This document shows positions 24,727 through 33,376 of a stretch of DNA of 64,000 nt, in pieces. The notes beneath the pieces were generated by a model. The model did no database searches. It saw only the letters and a program-made list of their open reading frames with translations, and had not been told where the DNA came from. A program made the translations under genes and the position numbers. Position 1 is the stretch's first letter. The number at the start of each line of letters is the position of its first letter. Source of the DNA: Lactiplantibacillus nangangensis. Lineage in GTDB: Bacteria; Bacillota; Bacilli; Lactobacillales; Lactobacillaceae. The stretch spans positions 1 through 64,000 of the forward strand of contig NZ_BJDI01000016.1 in assembly GCF_005405065.1 (NCBI RefSeq), written 5' to 3'.

Positions 24727-25470
24727 ATGACGACGGATGAATTAATAATTGCGACCTGCTTAAAAGCGGGCAAAATCATGGTTGAGAATGGGTCGGAGAT
24801 CTCACGGGTCGACGATACCATGACGCGAATTGCGCAAAACGCCGGCGTCGTGCAGGCGAACACCTATGTGACGATTACTGGGGTTATGATGTCGATTCAA
24901 GGTCGGAATGCCACGCAGATTGCTTCAATCACGAAACGGACAATTGATTTGGAAAAAGTCGCGCAGGTGAATCAGTATTCTCGTGAGTTCGCGGACCAAC
25001 GAATTGATCTACCAACGCTACATGCCCGGTTGAATCAGTTGGATCAGGCGTCACGTTCATTTCCGTTATGGTTACAGCTGGTAGGAGCGGCCCTAGTTAG
25101 TGGCCCGCTGATGATCATGTTCCGTCAAGAAACGATCAATACTTGGCCAACGGTGTTGATTGGGACCCTGGGTTACTTAGTCTTTTATTTATTGAACCGT
25201 TATTTGAAAATTAAATTTTTGAGCGAATTAGCCGCCGCATTGTTTATTGGGTTTGCGGCTGAATGGACCTATCAGATTGGTTGGGGGACAAACATCAACG
25301 ATATCATTATTGGGGCGTTGATGCCGCTAGTTCCGGGGGTCCCGCTGACAAATGCGGTCCGCGATATTTTAGCAGGAAATTTTGTCAGTGGTCCGGCGCG
25401 CGCAGTTGAAGCACTCATTTCGGCGGCAGCATTGGGCTTTGGCATTGCTGTCGTGATTACGATTTTTTGA
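24727..25470 (+). CDS. threonine/serine exporter family, N-terminal half (ThrE-like)
   Basis: 247 residues. The N-terminal cytoplasmic domain has the family signature (AGKIMVENGSEISRVDDTM), followed by about five membrane segments. In Corynebacterium ThrE both halves are fused; here they are two adjacent genes. The next gene starts 13 nt on. It may export threonine, serine or a related small molecule; the substrate is not proven in this group. Confidence 0.85.
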   Translation: MTTDELIIATCLKAGKIMVENGSEISRVDDTMTRIAQNAGVVQANTYVTITGVMMSIQGRNATQIASITKRTIDLEKVAQVNQYSREFADQRIDLPTLHARLNQLDQASRSFPLWLQLVGAALVSGPLMIMFRQETINTWPTVLIGTLGYLVFYLLNRYLKIKFLSELAAALFIGFAAEWTYQIGWGTNINDIIIGALMPLVPGVPLTNAVRDILAGNFVSGPARAVEALISAAALGFGIAVVITIF

Positions 25471-25483
25471 GGAGGACGTGCTG

Positions 25484-25936
25484 ATGGGTGTCATTGGACA
25501 ATTAATATTAGCTTATTTGGCCGTTCTGGGATTCGGCTTGATTATCAATATCCCACATCAAGCGTTAAATCTCGCTGGCTGGATTGGGACTGTGACTTGG
25601 GGTGGCTACTTGCTCGTCCAAGTATTTGATGGTGGTGTCGTACTCGGCAGTTTCATTGGTTCGGTCGGAATCGGGGTTTTAAGCAGTCTCGCGGCACGTT
25701 ATAAAAAGATGCCCTCAATTATTTTCAATATTCCCAGCTTAGTTTCGTTTGTCCCTGGGAGCCAAGCTTATCAAATGGTGCGTAATTTTGCGTTAGGCAA
25801 CTATGATCAAGCGGTTGGGTTTATGTTACAGGTGGTCGTCATTACTGGCGCAATTGCGTTGGGATTTTTGGTTGCAGAGTTATTAAATCAATTGATCGCG
25901 TTTTGTCGTCAACATTGGCAACAGTTGCGATCCTAA
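25484..25936 (+). CDS. threonine/serine exporter family, C-terminal half
   Basis: 151 residues in about four or five membrane segments, with the IPSLVSFVPGSQAY region typical of the small ThrE partner. The ATG lies 8 nt after GGAGG; a GTG at 25478 is too close to it. It completes the transporter with the preceding gene. Confidence 0.85.
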   Translation: MGVIGQLILAYLAVLGFGLIINIPHQALNLAGWIGTVTWGGYLLVQVFDGGVVLGSFIGSVGIGVLSSLAARYKKMPSIIFNIPSLVSFVPGSQAYQMVRNFALGNYDQAVGFMLQVVVITGAIALGFLVAELLNQLIAFCRQHWQQLRS

Positions 25937-26046
25937 ATCGGGGATGGTCATCACAAGATAGTGGTGACTTTTTTTGTCGGATGACTTGCATTAGACCTAC
26001 TCGAAGCTAGTATGATGAGTTTAGCTTGAAGATGGGGGAGTTATTA

Positions 26047-26904
26047 ATGAACAGTCAAAAGTTTAGACACGTATCGGGTTTGATTTTAGCCCTTGTGTTA
26101 ACGATTAGCCTAGTGGGTTGTGGTCGCCAGTTAAAGACGACAAAATATGTGCAAAGTACCACGCCAACCTTGTTTTTTCATGGCGGTGGGAGTAGCTATC
26201 ATGCAGAGGAACACATGGCGGATGCGGCTAAGCAAGCCGGTGTCACCAAGACGATTATTCGCGCGATGGTTGCTAAAAATGGTCAGGTGAAATTAGTTGG
26301 CAAAATTCGCCCGGGTGCGATCAATCCGATTGTTGAAGTGAATTATGCCAATAATAAAGAACTCAATTATCGCAAACACGGCCAGTGGGCAGCAAACGTG
26401 GTTGTCGCGTTACAGAAACAGTATCATTTTAAGCGCATTAACATGGTCGGACATTCGCTGGGAAATATTTCGTTGATCTATTATTCATTGAACAATGCTG
26501 GCAATCGGCAGTTACCAAAGTTGTCAAAGCAAGTCGATATTGCCGGGCATTTTGCTGGGTTGGATTTCAAAGGGATGCCAGCAAGTGTCACCCAACCAGC
26601 GGGATTGACCTTGAATGCGGCTGGTAAACCGAATAAAATGAACGCCACTTATCGTGAAATGACCAAGTTGCGACAGGTTTTGCCTAAACAGCAAGTTAAA
26701 GTGTTGAATCTGTATGGCAATATTGGTGGTCATACGGATGGGACGGTCCCGAATGTGGCGACACTCTCCTTAAAATATTTGGTTGCGCCGCGAGCGAAAA
26801 GTTACCAAGAAAAAGAATTCACCGGTAAACTCGCAAGACATTCGAAATTACATGAGAATCCCCAAGTGGATCGTAGTCTGATCCATTTTCTATGGGGAAA
26901 ATAG
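26047..26904 (+). CDS. surface lipoprotein alpha/beta hydrolase (DUF915 family)
   Basis: The ATG (MNSQKF) follows GGGGGAG. 285 residues with a signal peptide and lipobox LVGC, then the oxyanion region FFHGGG, the nucleophile elbow GHSLGN, and late Asp and His residues (GGHTDG, RHSKLHEN). DUF915 proteins are secreted or anchored hydrolases of lactic acid bacteria with poorly known substrates. Monocistronic, followed by a terminator. Confidence 0.85.
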   Translation: MNSQKFRHVSGLILALVLTISLVGCGRQLKTTKYVQSTTPTLFFHGGGSSYHAEEHMADAAKQAGVTKTIIRAMVAKNGQVKLVGKIRPGAINPIVEVNYANNKELNYRKHGQWAANVVVALQKQYHFKRINMVGHSLGNISLIYYSLNNAGNRQLPKLSKQVDIAGHFAGLDFKGMPASVTQPAGLTLNAAGKPNKMNATYREMTKLRQVLPKQQVKVLNLYGNIGGHTDGTVPNVATLSLKYLVAPRAKSYQEKEFTGKLARHSKLHENPQVDRSLIHFLWGK

Positions 26905-26906
26905 CA

Positions 26907-26951
26907 AAATGAAAGCACCGGCTCACAAATTGGGCTGGTGCTTTCATTTTG
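26907..26951. terminator. bidirectional terminator
   Basis: Stem AATGAAAGCACC(GG) with GGTGCTTTCATTTT between convergent genes. Confidence 0.85.
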
Positions 26952-26956
26952 GTTAA

Positions 26957-27661
26957 CTATTGTCGGATTCGATTAAGAACGAGTTGATGATTGGCGTTAC
27001 GTGTCATTTCCCAAACTTCGGTGAAACGTTCAATATAAGTTTTGTCATGGCTGTTTTGGTTATAAGCCGCTGACTGATTGTCATACTGGAAGTAGTCGCG
27101 AGCTTGCGCGGTCACGACTACGTTTAACTTGGCTGGCGTAGTCGTGATTTCTTGAGCCAAATCTATAATCACGAGTCCCTCTAATTGATCCGTTTTATGT
27201 TGTTGCTGGTATTTTTTTAGAATTCGGCGCTGCTTGGCAAAATAGCGTGATCCCATTAAGGTACTGAGTGTGTTTAAATCATTCTTGGTCCAGGCAGTTT
27301 CAACCTTGTAAAAGAATGGCTCAAATTCACTGCGTTGCTCAGCTGATAATGGCATGGTATTTTGAGGCGCTAGGTGTTGCTTTTGCCGTCGTTGTCGAAT
27401 TTGACGCACGCCAGGAACAATAAACAATAACCCAAAACCAGCAAAAATAATCACATCAAAAATATTTGTCCGGTGATAATAGCCACCACCGTAATAACCA
27501 CCGTTGTCGTAATCATTGTTGTTATAAGTACTAGTCGTGCCGCCGTTGCTAGTACCACCACCTGCGTTACCGCCAGTACTCCCACCGGCCCGTGCCATTG
27601 CAGGTAATGGGGTGAGTAATAGCAAAATTGCGACGGTTAGTGTTAGACCCCATTTTCTCAA
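26957..27661 (-). CDS. secreted/membrane protein with a TIM44-like domain
   Basis: About 234 residues: signal-like N-terminus, a Gly/Asn/Tyr-rich low-complexity stretch (about 25-60), one membrane segment near 68-88, then a cytosolic-type alpha+beta domain that resembles TIM44-like domains (FFYKVETAWTKNDLNTL). No ATG fits; a TTG at 27661 (MRKWGLT) has GGAAG upstream, and another TTG at 27682 is possible. Function unknown. Confidence 0.7.
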   Translation of the reverse strand: MRKWGLTLTVAILLLLTPLPAMARAGGSTGGNAGGGTSNGGTTSTYNNNDYDNGGYYGGGYYHRTNIFDVIIFAGFGLLFIVPGVRQIRQRRQKQHLAPQNTMPLSAEQRSEFEPFFYKVETAWTKNDLNTLSTLMGSRYFAKQRRILKKYQQQHKTDQLEGLVIIDLAQEITTTPAKLNVVVTAQARDYFQYDNQSAAYNQNSHDKTYIERFTEVWEMTRNANHQLVLNRIRQ

Positions 27662-27765
27662 AGTTAGTGCACTTCCGTTCAAGGATTAAGTGCATTAAGT
27701 TTAACATAATGAGTGATCACTGATTGTTAAGTTCGTGTAATTAATGAGTAAAGTTCAGTTCGTTG

Positions 27766-28014
27766 CTAGTCAGACAGGCGGGTCGATTCAGCAGCGTTAA
27801 AGACCCAGCTACCAGTGTCGGTTTTCTGATAGGCCATTTCGGTGATTTTACCGGTTTTCATATCGGTGAAGATGAATTTGATTTCATCGTTGTTCCGAGT
27901 AGCGTAGCGAACGCTCAAACCATTGCTAGGGTTATCTTTGATTTTTTCAACCGCCGCCCCTAAGGCGGGACCGTCTGGATACTGACTGGCTAGTTCAAAT
28001 TTTGCTTGTGACAT
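27766..28014 (-). CDS. small conserved-looking hypothetical protein
   Basis: 82 residues, soluble, with no cysteine and no membrane segment. The ATG has GAGGTAATC upstream, a reasonable ribosome site. No family recognised. It is divergent from the L,D-transpeptidase gene. Confidence 0.65.
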   Translation of the reverse strand: MSQAKFELASQYPDGPALGAAVEKIKDNPSNGLSVRYATRNNDEIKFIFTDMKTGKITEMAYQKTDTGSWVFNAAESTRLSD

Positions 28015-28160
28015 GAGATTACCTCTTCCTATTAAGCTGATGTTTCATTATATCATGGGGTTGTTTACGATTACCGCATAATAATTATTGCGTTTTATCG
28101 GTTCACTGAGTATTATATTAATTGTGTTAATTGTTTGTGATTTTAATTAGGAGGGCGCAC

Positions 28161-29141
28161 ATGAAAAAAAGGTTAAAACGGGTCATCGGTGGGGCCATGA
28201 TGCTGGTAGTAGTGCTGCTTGCAACACCACAGGGGGTCATGGCTAGCCGGACTTATCGGCGCACACGCACGACACCGGTTGCAAAAAAGGCCTACTATAC
28301 GACGGATACTAAGTCACATACTTTTAGAGCGAATGGCAATTACAGTCGTTGGACTTTTAAAGCTAATCATGATTTAAAAAATTATCGAAATACGACTTGG
28401 GTGACGACACAGAAAACTTATATCATGATGAACGGGAAACGCGTTTTGTATTACTGGGTGCACAACAGTAAGAATAATGCGACCGGCTGGATTTGGAGTG
28501 GTTATCTAAAATCGAAAGCTACTGCCAGTGTACCTAAAACGGAGGCACAGTTAGTAGCCCAAACGAAAGTCGCCAAAAAAGCGCAACAGATCGTGACCGT
28601 GGTTCAGAATGGGCCATCCACGGCAACGTTGAAATTATGGCAGAAGCAGCGGAATGCAACTTGGCAAAATGAGTTAACTGCCAGCAGTCGAATTGGTGCG
28701 AATGGCATTGGTCATTCGAGAGAAGGTAGCAGTACGACACCGATTGGAGCGTATCATTTGAGTACTGCCTTTGGTAAGGCAACGACGGCTCGCACGGCGG
28801 GCATGAGCTATCGTCAAATTAAGGCTAACAGTTACTGGATTGAAGATCCCAATGACCGTCAATATAATACTTGGCAGACGCGCGGGTGGGCGAATAATCA
28901 GAATGAACACCTGATCGATTACACACGTGCGGCGCCACATAATCAGTACGAGTTAGCAGTTGTCATGGATAATCGTGGTCAAAATAATGGTTCGGGCTTC
29001 TTTATTCATGTCAAAAATCAATGGGCAACAGCGGGCTGTGTCTCGATCAGTTTACCAGAGTTACGCAACCTAGTTAGTCAATTAGGCCAACAAGCCTATG
29101 TCATTGACGTGCAAAAGGTTGCTCAGTTACAAAATTATTAA
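28161..29141 (+). CDS. L,D-transpeptidase (YkuD domain), secreted
   Basis: The ATG follows AGGAGG; the longer frame from 28131 is not needed. 326 residues: basic start and signal peptide, a repeat-like tyrosine-rich region (about 40-140), then a C-terminal YkuD domain with HVKNQWATAGCVSIS, which holds the catalytic Cys and nearby His. It cross-links or anchors through mDAP-type tetrapeptides in the cell wall. The mDAP pathway earlier in the window supplies its substrate type. Confidence 0.85.
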   Translation: MKKRLKRVIGGAMMLVVVLLATPQGVMASRTYRRTRTTPVAKKAYYTTDTKSHTFRANGNYSRWTFKANHDLKNYRNTTWVTTQKTYIMMNGKRVLYYWVHNSKNNATGWIWSGYLKSKATASVPKTEAQLVAQTKVAKKAQQIVTVVQNGPSTATLKLWQKQRNATWQNELTASSRIGANGIGHSREGSSTTPIGAYHLSTAFGKATTARTAGMSYRQIKANSYWIEDPNDRQYNTWQTRGWANNQNEHLIDYTRAAPHNQYELAVVMDNRGQNNGSGFFIHVKNQWATAGCVSISLPELRNLVSQLGQQAYVIDVQKVAQLQNY

Positions 29142-29159
29142 TACAGTTGTTAGCGTAAA

Positions 29160-29195
29160 AAATTCCTGTCAAAGTTGATTGACAGGAATTTTTTT
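29160..29195. terminator. terminator after the L,D-transpeptidase gene
   Basis: Perfect stem AATTCCTGTCAA / TTGACAGGAATT with seven T; it also serves the convergent LCP gene. Confidence 0.85.
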
Positions 29196-29207
29196 GTACT
29201 ATTGTGA

Positions 29208-30218
29208 TTATTTACCGTACATGGAACCAGTTGTGGCTGCTTTAAGATCTAGGGACTTTCGAATAACATTAGTGACGCGTTGCTTTTCAGTTTGAGGCAC
29301 AACTTCGAAGGATTGACCGTTGATCATTTTACCATTCCCTTGGGCGTGGTCTGAAACAATGTTCTTGGTTGAAGAACGATAGTTGGAGACGATGCTAGTC
29401 AAGTTACTGAACGTTAAATCGGTCCGCGTTTCCTTAGCTAAGGACTTTAAGAAGTCTTGTTTCATTAAGTTCGTTGCATTAGTACTTTCACTGATGATGG
29501 CGGTAATTAACTGACGTTGACGTTGTTGCCGTCCATAGTCACCCAATGGATCATCGTAACGCATCCGTGAGTAGCCAAGCGCTTTGGCACCATTCATATG
29601 CGTCTTAACACCTTTAGTGTAGGTATATCCTTCATAGGTAAAGGACCGAATTGGGGTGATGTCAACACCGCCAACTTCATCAACGACTTTCTTCATGCCA
29701 CCCATGTTGATCAAAGCATAGTAGTCAATTGGAACATTCAACCATTTTTGAACAGTTTTAATCGTTGTCCCAGCACTACCGTAAGCATAAGCTGCATTGA
29801 GCTTAGCAGGGAAGTCTTGCTCGAAACCTGAAATCGAAACTTCAGAATCTCGTGGCAAACTCATTAACGTCGTTGTTTTAGTCGACGGGTTGATGGTTGC
29901 TAAGATAATCGTATCCGTTCGGCCTTTGTAATCACGACCCAATGCCCCAGTATCGGTCCCAAGTAACAGAATTGAGACTGGCTTTTTACCATTTAAGACA
30001 GCCGAAGTATCCCGTGACTTTTTGATGCCACTGCTTTGATACACAATCTTAGCCGCATTCTTGGCATTAAAATAAGTTCGAGCGGCAAAAGCGCCAACAC
30101 CAACTAGCAATACCGCAATAATGATTAAAATGGTATTTCGAACTGGATGTTTTTTCTTTGGACCTTCGCCCCCTGAATTATCCTGATGCATCTGTGAACG
30201 ACTTGGCATTTCTTCCAT
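29208..30218 (-). CDS. LytR-CpsA-Psr (LCP) family wall-polymer ligase
   Basis: The ATG (MEEMPSRS) follows GGAGG. 336 residues: short cytoplasmic tail, one membrane segment (about 28-48), then the LCP domain with LLGTDTG, GRTDTI and SLPRDS, the Asp/Arg residues that hold the polyprenyl pyrophosphate. These enzymes attach teichoic acids or other glycopolymers to peptidoglycan. Convergent with the L,D-transpeptidase and divergent from PAP2. Confidence 0.88.
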   Translation of the reverse strand: MEEMPSRSQMHQDNSGGEGPKKKHPVRNTILIIIAVLLVGVGAFAARTYFNAKNAAKIVYQSSGIKKSRDTSAVLNGKKPVSILLLGTDTGALGRDYKGRTDTIILATINPSTKTTTLMSLPRDSEVSISGFEQDFPAKLNAAYAYGSAGTTIKTVQKWLNVPIDYYALINMGGMKKVVDEVGGVDITPIRSFTYEGYTYTKGVKTHMNGAKALGYSRMRYDDPLGDYGRQQRQRQLITAIISESTNATNLMKQDFLKSLAKETRTDLTFSNLTSIVSNYRSSTKNIVSDHAQGNGKMINGQSFEVVPQTEKQRVTNVIRKSLDLKAATTGSMYGK

Positions 30219-30487
30219 GAATTTTTCCTCCAATGGTTATGTAAAAACTATACATAGTTTAGCATTTTTTTGCGTTATCGGAAACAAATTCCAATTAACC
30301 CCTAAGAATCTTAAGCACCCTATAACTCGACTACAATCATACCTGTTTTTAGCCGGCAAAGTGATGGATTTAAGTTTTCTTTGTGATTTTTTAAGGTTCC
30401 CTAAATAAGGCTGGCGTTATTTCTGTCCGTAAATGGCGTATGGTATAATTTTTTTAATTGTTAATATTAATGGGGGTTCTAGTTTTG

Positions 30488-31150
30488 ATGATCGATAAGT
30501 CGCGTCTTCGGCCGGTCAAATTCGTCATTGCAGTCATCTTATTTGCGTACCTGAGCTATTTTATTCACGCTGGTGCAGTTGGTATCGATCTATTGGATGC
30601 TGGCTTGAGTTCGTTGGCAACGATTAAAGTGAACGGCTTTTTCACTGGCCTGTTTACCGTAATCAGTTGGCTTGCTTCTCCAGGCCGGGATGTGCTTTGG
30701 ATGGTGTTGTTGGCATTTTTACTGTATGGATTTAAGTACAAAATTCAGGCATTGTGGTCGTTGGCCTTAATGGCCGGTGGTGTTGTGCTGGACTTTATTT
30801 TTAAGCATCTGATTGCGCGTGACCGGCCAATTGGCCATTTGGCGTCGGATGACGGTTACAGTTATCCAAGCGGGCACACCTTGGGAACTTTCTTGTTAGT
30901 GGCAACGATTATCATTATTATCGTGCCGGAAATAGATAATTATCGATTGGCGCAAATCATCAAATGGGCAAGTATTATCTGGCTATTATTAGTCATGGTG
31001 GCGCGGGTTTATTTACAGGCGCATTACCCGACTGATACGATTGGTGCAGTTTTGTTGGGCTGGCTGTGGGTCGAAGTGATGTCATGGCTGTATATTGCCT
31101 ATGCACCGAGATTATTAAATTGGCGCTTATTTTATCGGTCTTATTTGTAA
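30488..31150 (+). CDS. PAP2-family membrane phosphatase
   Basis: 220 residues, five or six membrane segments, with all three signature parts: KHLIARDRP, PSGHT and ARVYLQAHYPTD. In the third, the usual Ser before Arg is Ala. The family removes phosphate from lipid phosphates such as undecaprenyl pyrophosphate or phosphatidic acid outside the membrane. The ATG has GGGGG about 11 nt upstream. Confidence 0.85.
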   Translation: MIDKSRLRPVKFVIAVILFAYLSYFIHAGAVGIDLLDAGLSSLATIKVNGFFTGLFTVISWLASPGRDVLWMVLLAFLLYGFKYKIQALWSLALMAGGVVLDFIFKHLIARDRPIGHLASDDGYSYPSGHTLGTFLLVATIIIIIVPEIDNYRLAQIIKWASIIWLLLVMVARVYLQAHYPTDTIGAVLLGWLWVEVMSWLYIAYAPRLLNWRLFYRSYL

Positions 31151-31187
31151 GTTGGCTGAACAATCTAAATGTGTTTGTGCGCCACTA

Positions 31188-31236
31188 AAATAGTCGTTCA
31201 GAAATCAGTTGAAGATTTCTGAACGACTATTTTAGT
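31188..31236. terminator. bidirectional terminator
   Basis: Stem AAAATAGTCGTTCAGAAATC and complement, between the PAP2 and hydrolase genes. The central TCAGAAATCAGTT is shared with the terminator at 5997-6039. Confidence 0.85.
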
Positions 31237-31255
31237 ATGGTACTTTTTTGTGAAA

Positions 31256-32050
31256 TTAGGCCTGGCTTTGTAGCCATTCAAGGGCCAAAGTAAGCCAATG
31301 AGCGGCGTGAGGCTGATCAGCATCGGCTTTCCAAGCAGTTTGCGCATTGGCTAGTGCGAGCCCATGTGGCCCATGATTAAAGACATGTAGCTCATATGGG
31401 AGTTGTTGTTGTGCTAAGGCACTGGCATATGCTAACGCGTTAGTCGCTGGGACAAGCGGGTCGTCCGCTGTCACCCAAATAAAGGTCGGTCGATTTTGGA
31501 CATTAACTTGGGTCTCGGCCGCCATTTCACTGACGTTACTAGTCCATTTTGCTAGAGTTGCGGCATCAGTTGGATAGCCGTCCGTGGGGTTAATGACGGG
31601 ATAGCTCAAGATCACGTTGCGAGGCTTTAACTCCGCTGCGGTGGTTTGAAGCAAGGCTGGCAGTTTCGTTTGCCAGTAGTCATTATAAAGGGCTACGATA
31701 TGGCCGCCGACGCTAAAGCCAACTGGTGTGAGTTGTTCGGAATCGATGTGCCAACTAGTGGCTTGTTGGCGAATCAGTTGCATTGCGCGGGCGAGATCCA
31801 AGACGGGTGCCAATCCCAATGGTTGCTGATCACTTAATAAGGTGTATTCCAGATAGAACGCTTGATAGCCGTGCCCGGCAAACGCCATGGCCAATGTTTC
31901 AGCTTGGCCGACTGGAATGTGCGTATAGCCTCCACCAGGAACGATAATAATCGCCGGATAGTGTGTTTTACCGGTATTTTGATCCGGCGTGTGTAGAAAA
32001 CCGGTCAGTTGTGCTGGTCCGGTGCCTAATTTTTGCTGAATCACTTGCAT
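31256..32050 (-). CDS. alpha/beta hydrolase, esterase family
   Basis: The ATG (MQVIQQ) follows GAGGTGA; the longer frame overlaps the divergent gene and is rejected. 264 residues, cytosolic, with PGGGY (oxyanion), GFSVGG (nucleophile Ser), Asp in ADDPLVP and His in GPHGL. Resembles acetyl-xylan-esterase-like carbohydrate esterases and short-chain esterases. Divergent from the acetyltransferase. Confidence 0.85.
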   Translation of the reverse strand: MQVIQQKLGTGPAQLTGFLHTPDQNTGKTHYPAIIIVPGGGYTHIPVGQAETLAMAFAGHGYQAFYLEYTLLSDQQPLGLAPVLDLARAMQLIRQQATSWHIDSEQLTPVGFSVGGHIVALYNDYWQTKLPALLQTTAAELKPRNVILSYPVINPTDGYPTDAATLAKWTSNVSEMAAETQVNVQNRPTFIWVTADDPLVPATNALAYASALAQQQLPYELHVFNHGPHGLALANAQTAWKADADQPHAAHWLTLALEWLQSQA

Positions 32051-32111
32051 GCAATCACCTCTATTGATATGGTTAACATAACTATTATAACGCAAGCGAG
32101 GGGGCTCAGTG

Positions 32112-32678
32112 ATGCTTGAGGCAACGTCTGAGTTACAGGATGAACAATTAAAATTACGACCATTTGTCATTGGCGACGCGGCAGACTATTTTGAAATGGT
32201 ACGCGATCCTAATGTGGCGGTCAATGCTGGCTTCACCCCGACTAACAGTTTAGTTGAGGCGGAATACTTACTAAGTCGGCAGTTAAAAATGCCGGAAGTG
32301 TACGCAATCGTCTTGACCAAGTCGGCCAAAGTGATTGGGAGCGTAGGGCTATACGAGCGGATGAATGCACAAGGCGAGCCCGCAGCACAACAAATGGATC
32401 TGGGCTATATGTTAACGGCAAGCGCCTGGGGGCATGGCTACATGACGGCGGCGGTGCATTTGATTGTCAATTATGCGTTGCAAGACTTAAAATTACGACG
32501 ATTGACCGCCAGTTGTTTAGCCCCTAATATTGCCTCCAAGTTAATTTTGGAACACGCGGGGTTTCGACAATACGATCAAGTGACACATCCTGCCTATGCT
32601 CAGTTTGGTGCGGGTCAAACTGAGTTGTTTTTTGAGCTAGTTCCCGCAAATGGAGATGATTGCCATGCAACTCGCTAA
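32112..32678 (+). CDS. GNAT acetyltransferase, RimJ/RimL-like
   Basis: 188 residues. The ATG follows GAGGGGG at 7 nt. It has the RimL-like layout with an early LKLRPF strand and the acetyl-CoA loop WGHGYM. Substrate not predictable; RimJ/L relatives acetylate protein N-termini or small amines. It overlaps the Rrf2 gene by 14 nt, so the two form an operon. Confidence 0.85.
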   Translation: MLEATSELQDEQLKLRPFVIGDAADYFEMVRDPNVAVNAGFTPTNSLVEAEYLLSRQLKMPEVYAIVLTKSAKVIGSVGLYERMNAQGEPAAQQMDLGYMLTASAWGHGYMTAAVHLIVNYALQDLKLRRLTASCLAPNIASKLILEHAGFRQYDQVTHPAYAQFGAGQTELFFELVPANGDDCHATR

Positions 32679-33189
32679 ATCATTTGAACAAGCCGCCTGT
32701 GTGCTAGTTTTATTGGCGACACAACGACCAGATATTCCGCTCACGTCGGATGTGATTCATGAACGAATCGGCGGTTCAGCCTCGTATATTCGTAAAATTA
32801 TTCGGAAATTGGTCGTCGCAGACTTGGTGGCGTCAACGAGTGGCAATAATGGTGGGGTTCAGTTAGCCAGATCACCCGAAACGATTTCAATTAAAGATGT
32901 CGTGGTGGCGATTGAGGGGCCACTGCATACTTTTCCCGACCGGGGCTATTTTGACCAAGTTTTTAAAGATGTCCAACCAGTCGCAGATGAGGGGACCAAA
33001 GTCGTCAATGCGATTTTTTCACAAGCTGATGAACTTTGGCTTGAGTTTTTGAGTCAACAAAAAATTGCCGCGTTAATTAAGGATTTGCTAGCCGTTAGTC
33101 AGATTCCAGTATTAAATTGGAACAATCAAACTGAAGACAAGATGTCCCAATTGAATCGTTTATTGGCCCGAATGCGGGTTGAAAAGTGA
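32665..33189 (+). CDS. Rrf2-family transcriptional regulator
   Basis: The ATG (MQLAKSFEQA) has GGAG about 8 nt upstream. 174 residues with the Rrf2 winged helix (GGSASYIRKIIRKL, then the wing SGNNGGVQLARSPETI). The three cysteines that bind Fe-S in IscR or NsrR are absent, leaving one Cys near the N-terminus, so the signal is something else. It lies just upstream of alsS, whose promoter has a small dyad, and is a candidate regulator of it. Confidence 0.85.
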   Translation: MQLAKSFEQAACVLVLLATQRPDIPLTSDVIHERIGGSASYIRKIIRKLVVADLVASTSGNNGGVQLARSPETISIKDVVVAIEGPLHTFPDRGYFDQVFKDVQPVADEGTKVVNAIFSQADELWLEFLSQQKIAALIKDLLAVSQIPVLNWNNQTEDKMSQLNRLLARMRVEK

Positions 33190-33293
33190 ACCCTCATACA
33201 AACAAATTAGAAATGTATGCGGTTTCGATGAGGCTTTTGTGGTTACTACAGGATTCAGCTGGACTATTGGTCAAGTTGAAATAGGAAACTTTT

Positions 33294-33346
33294 TTCACAA
33301 GTGAACAATCACTGTTATTGCAAGGCTATCTATGGTATTCTAACAA
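33294..33346 (+). promoter_or_regulatory. alsS promoter with an upstream dyad
   Basis: TTCACAAGTGAA (33294-33305, inverted repeat TTCAC-AA-GTGAA), then TTGCAA (33318-33323), 17 nt, TAACAA. The dyad is a candidate site for the neighbouring Rrf2 protein. Confidence 0.45.
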
Positions 33347-33376
33347 TAATTTTCACAAATAGGAGCGAGCAAAAAA

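Noticed and set aside
31256-32170. Longer hydrolase start at 32170
   Set aside because: The extra 40 residues are Cys/Ser-rich, overlap the divergent acetyltransferase gene, and the ATG at 32050 has a good GAGGTGA.
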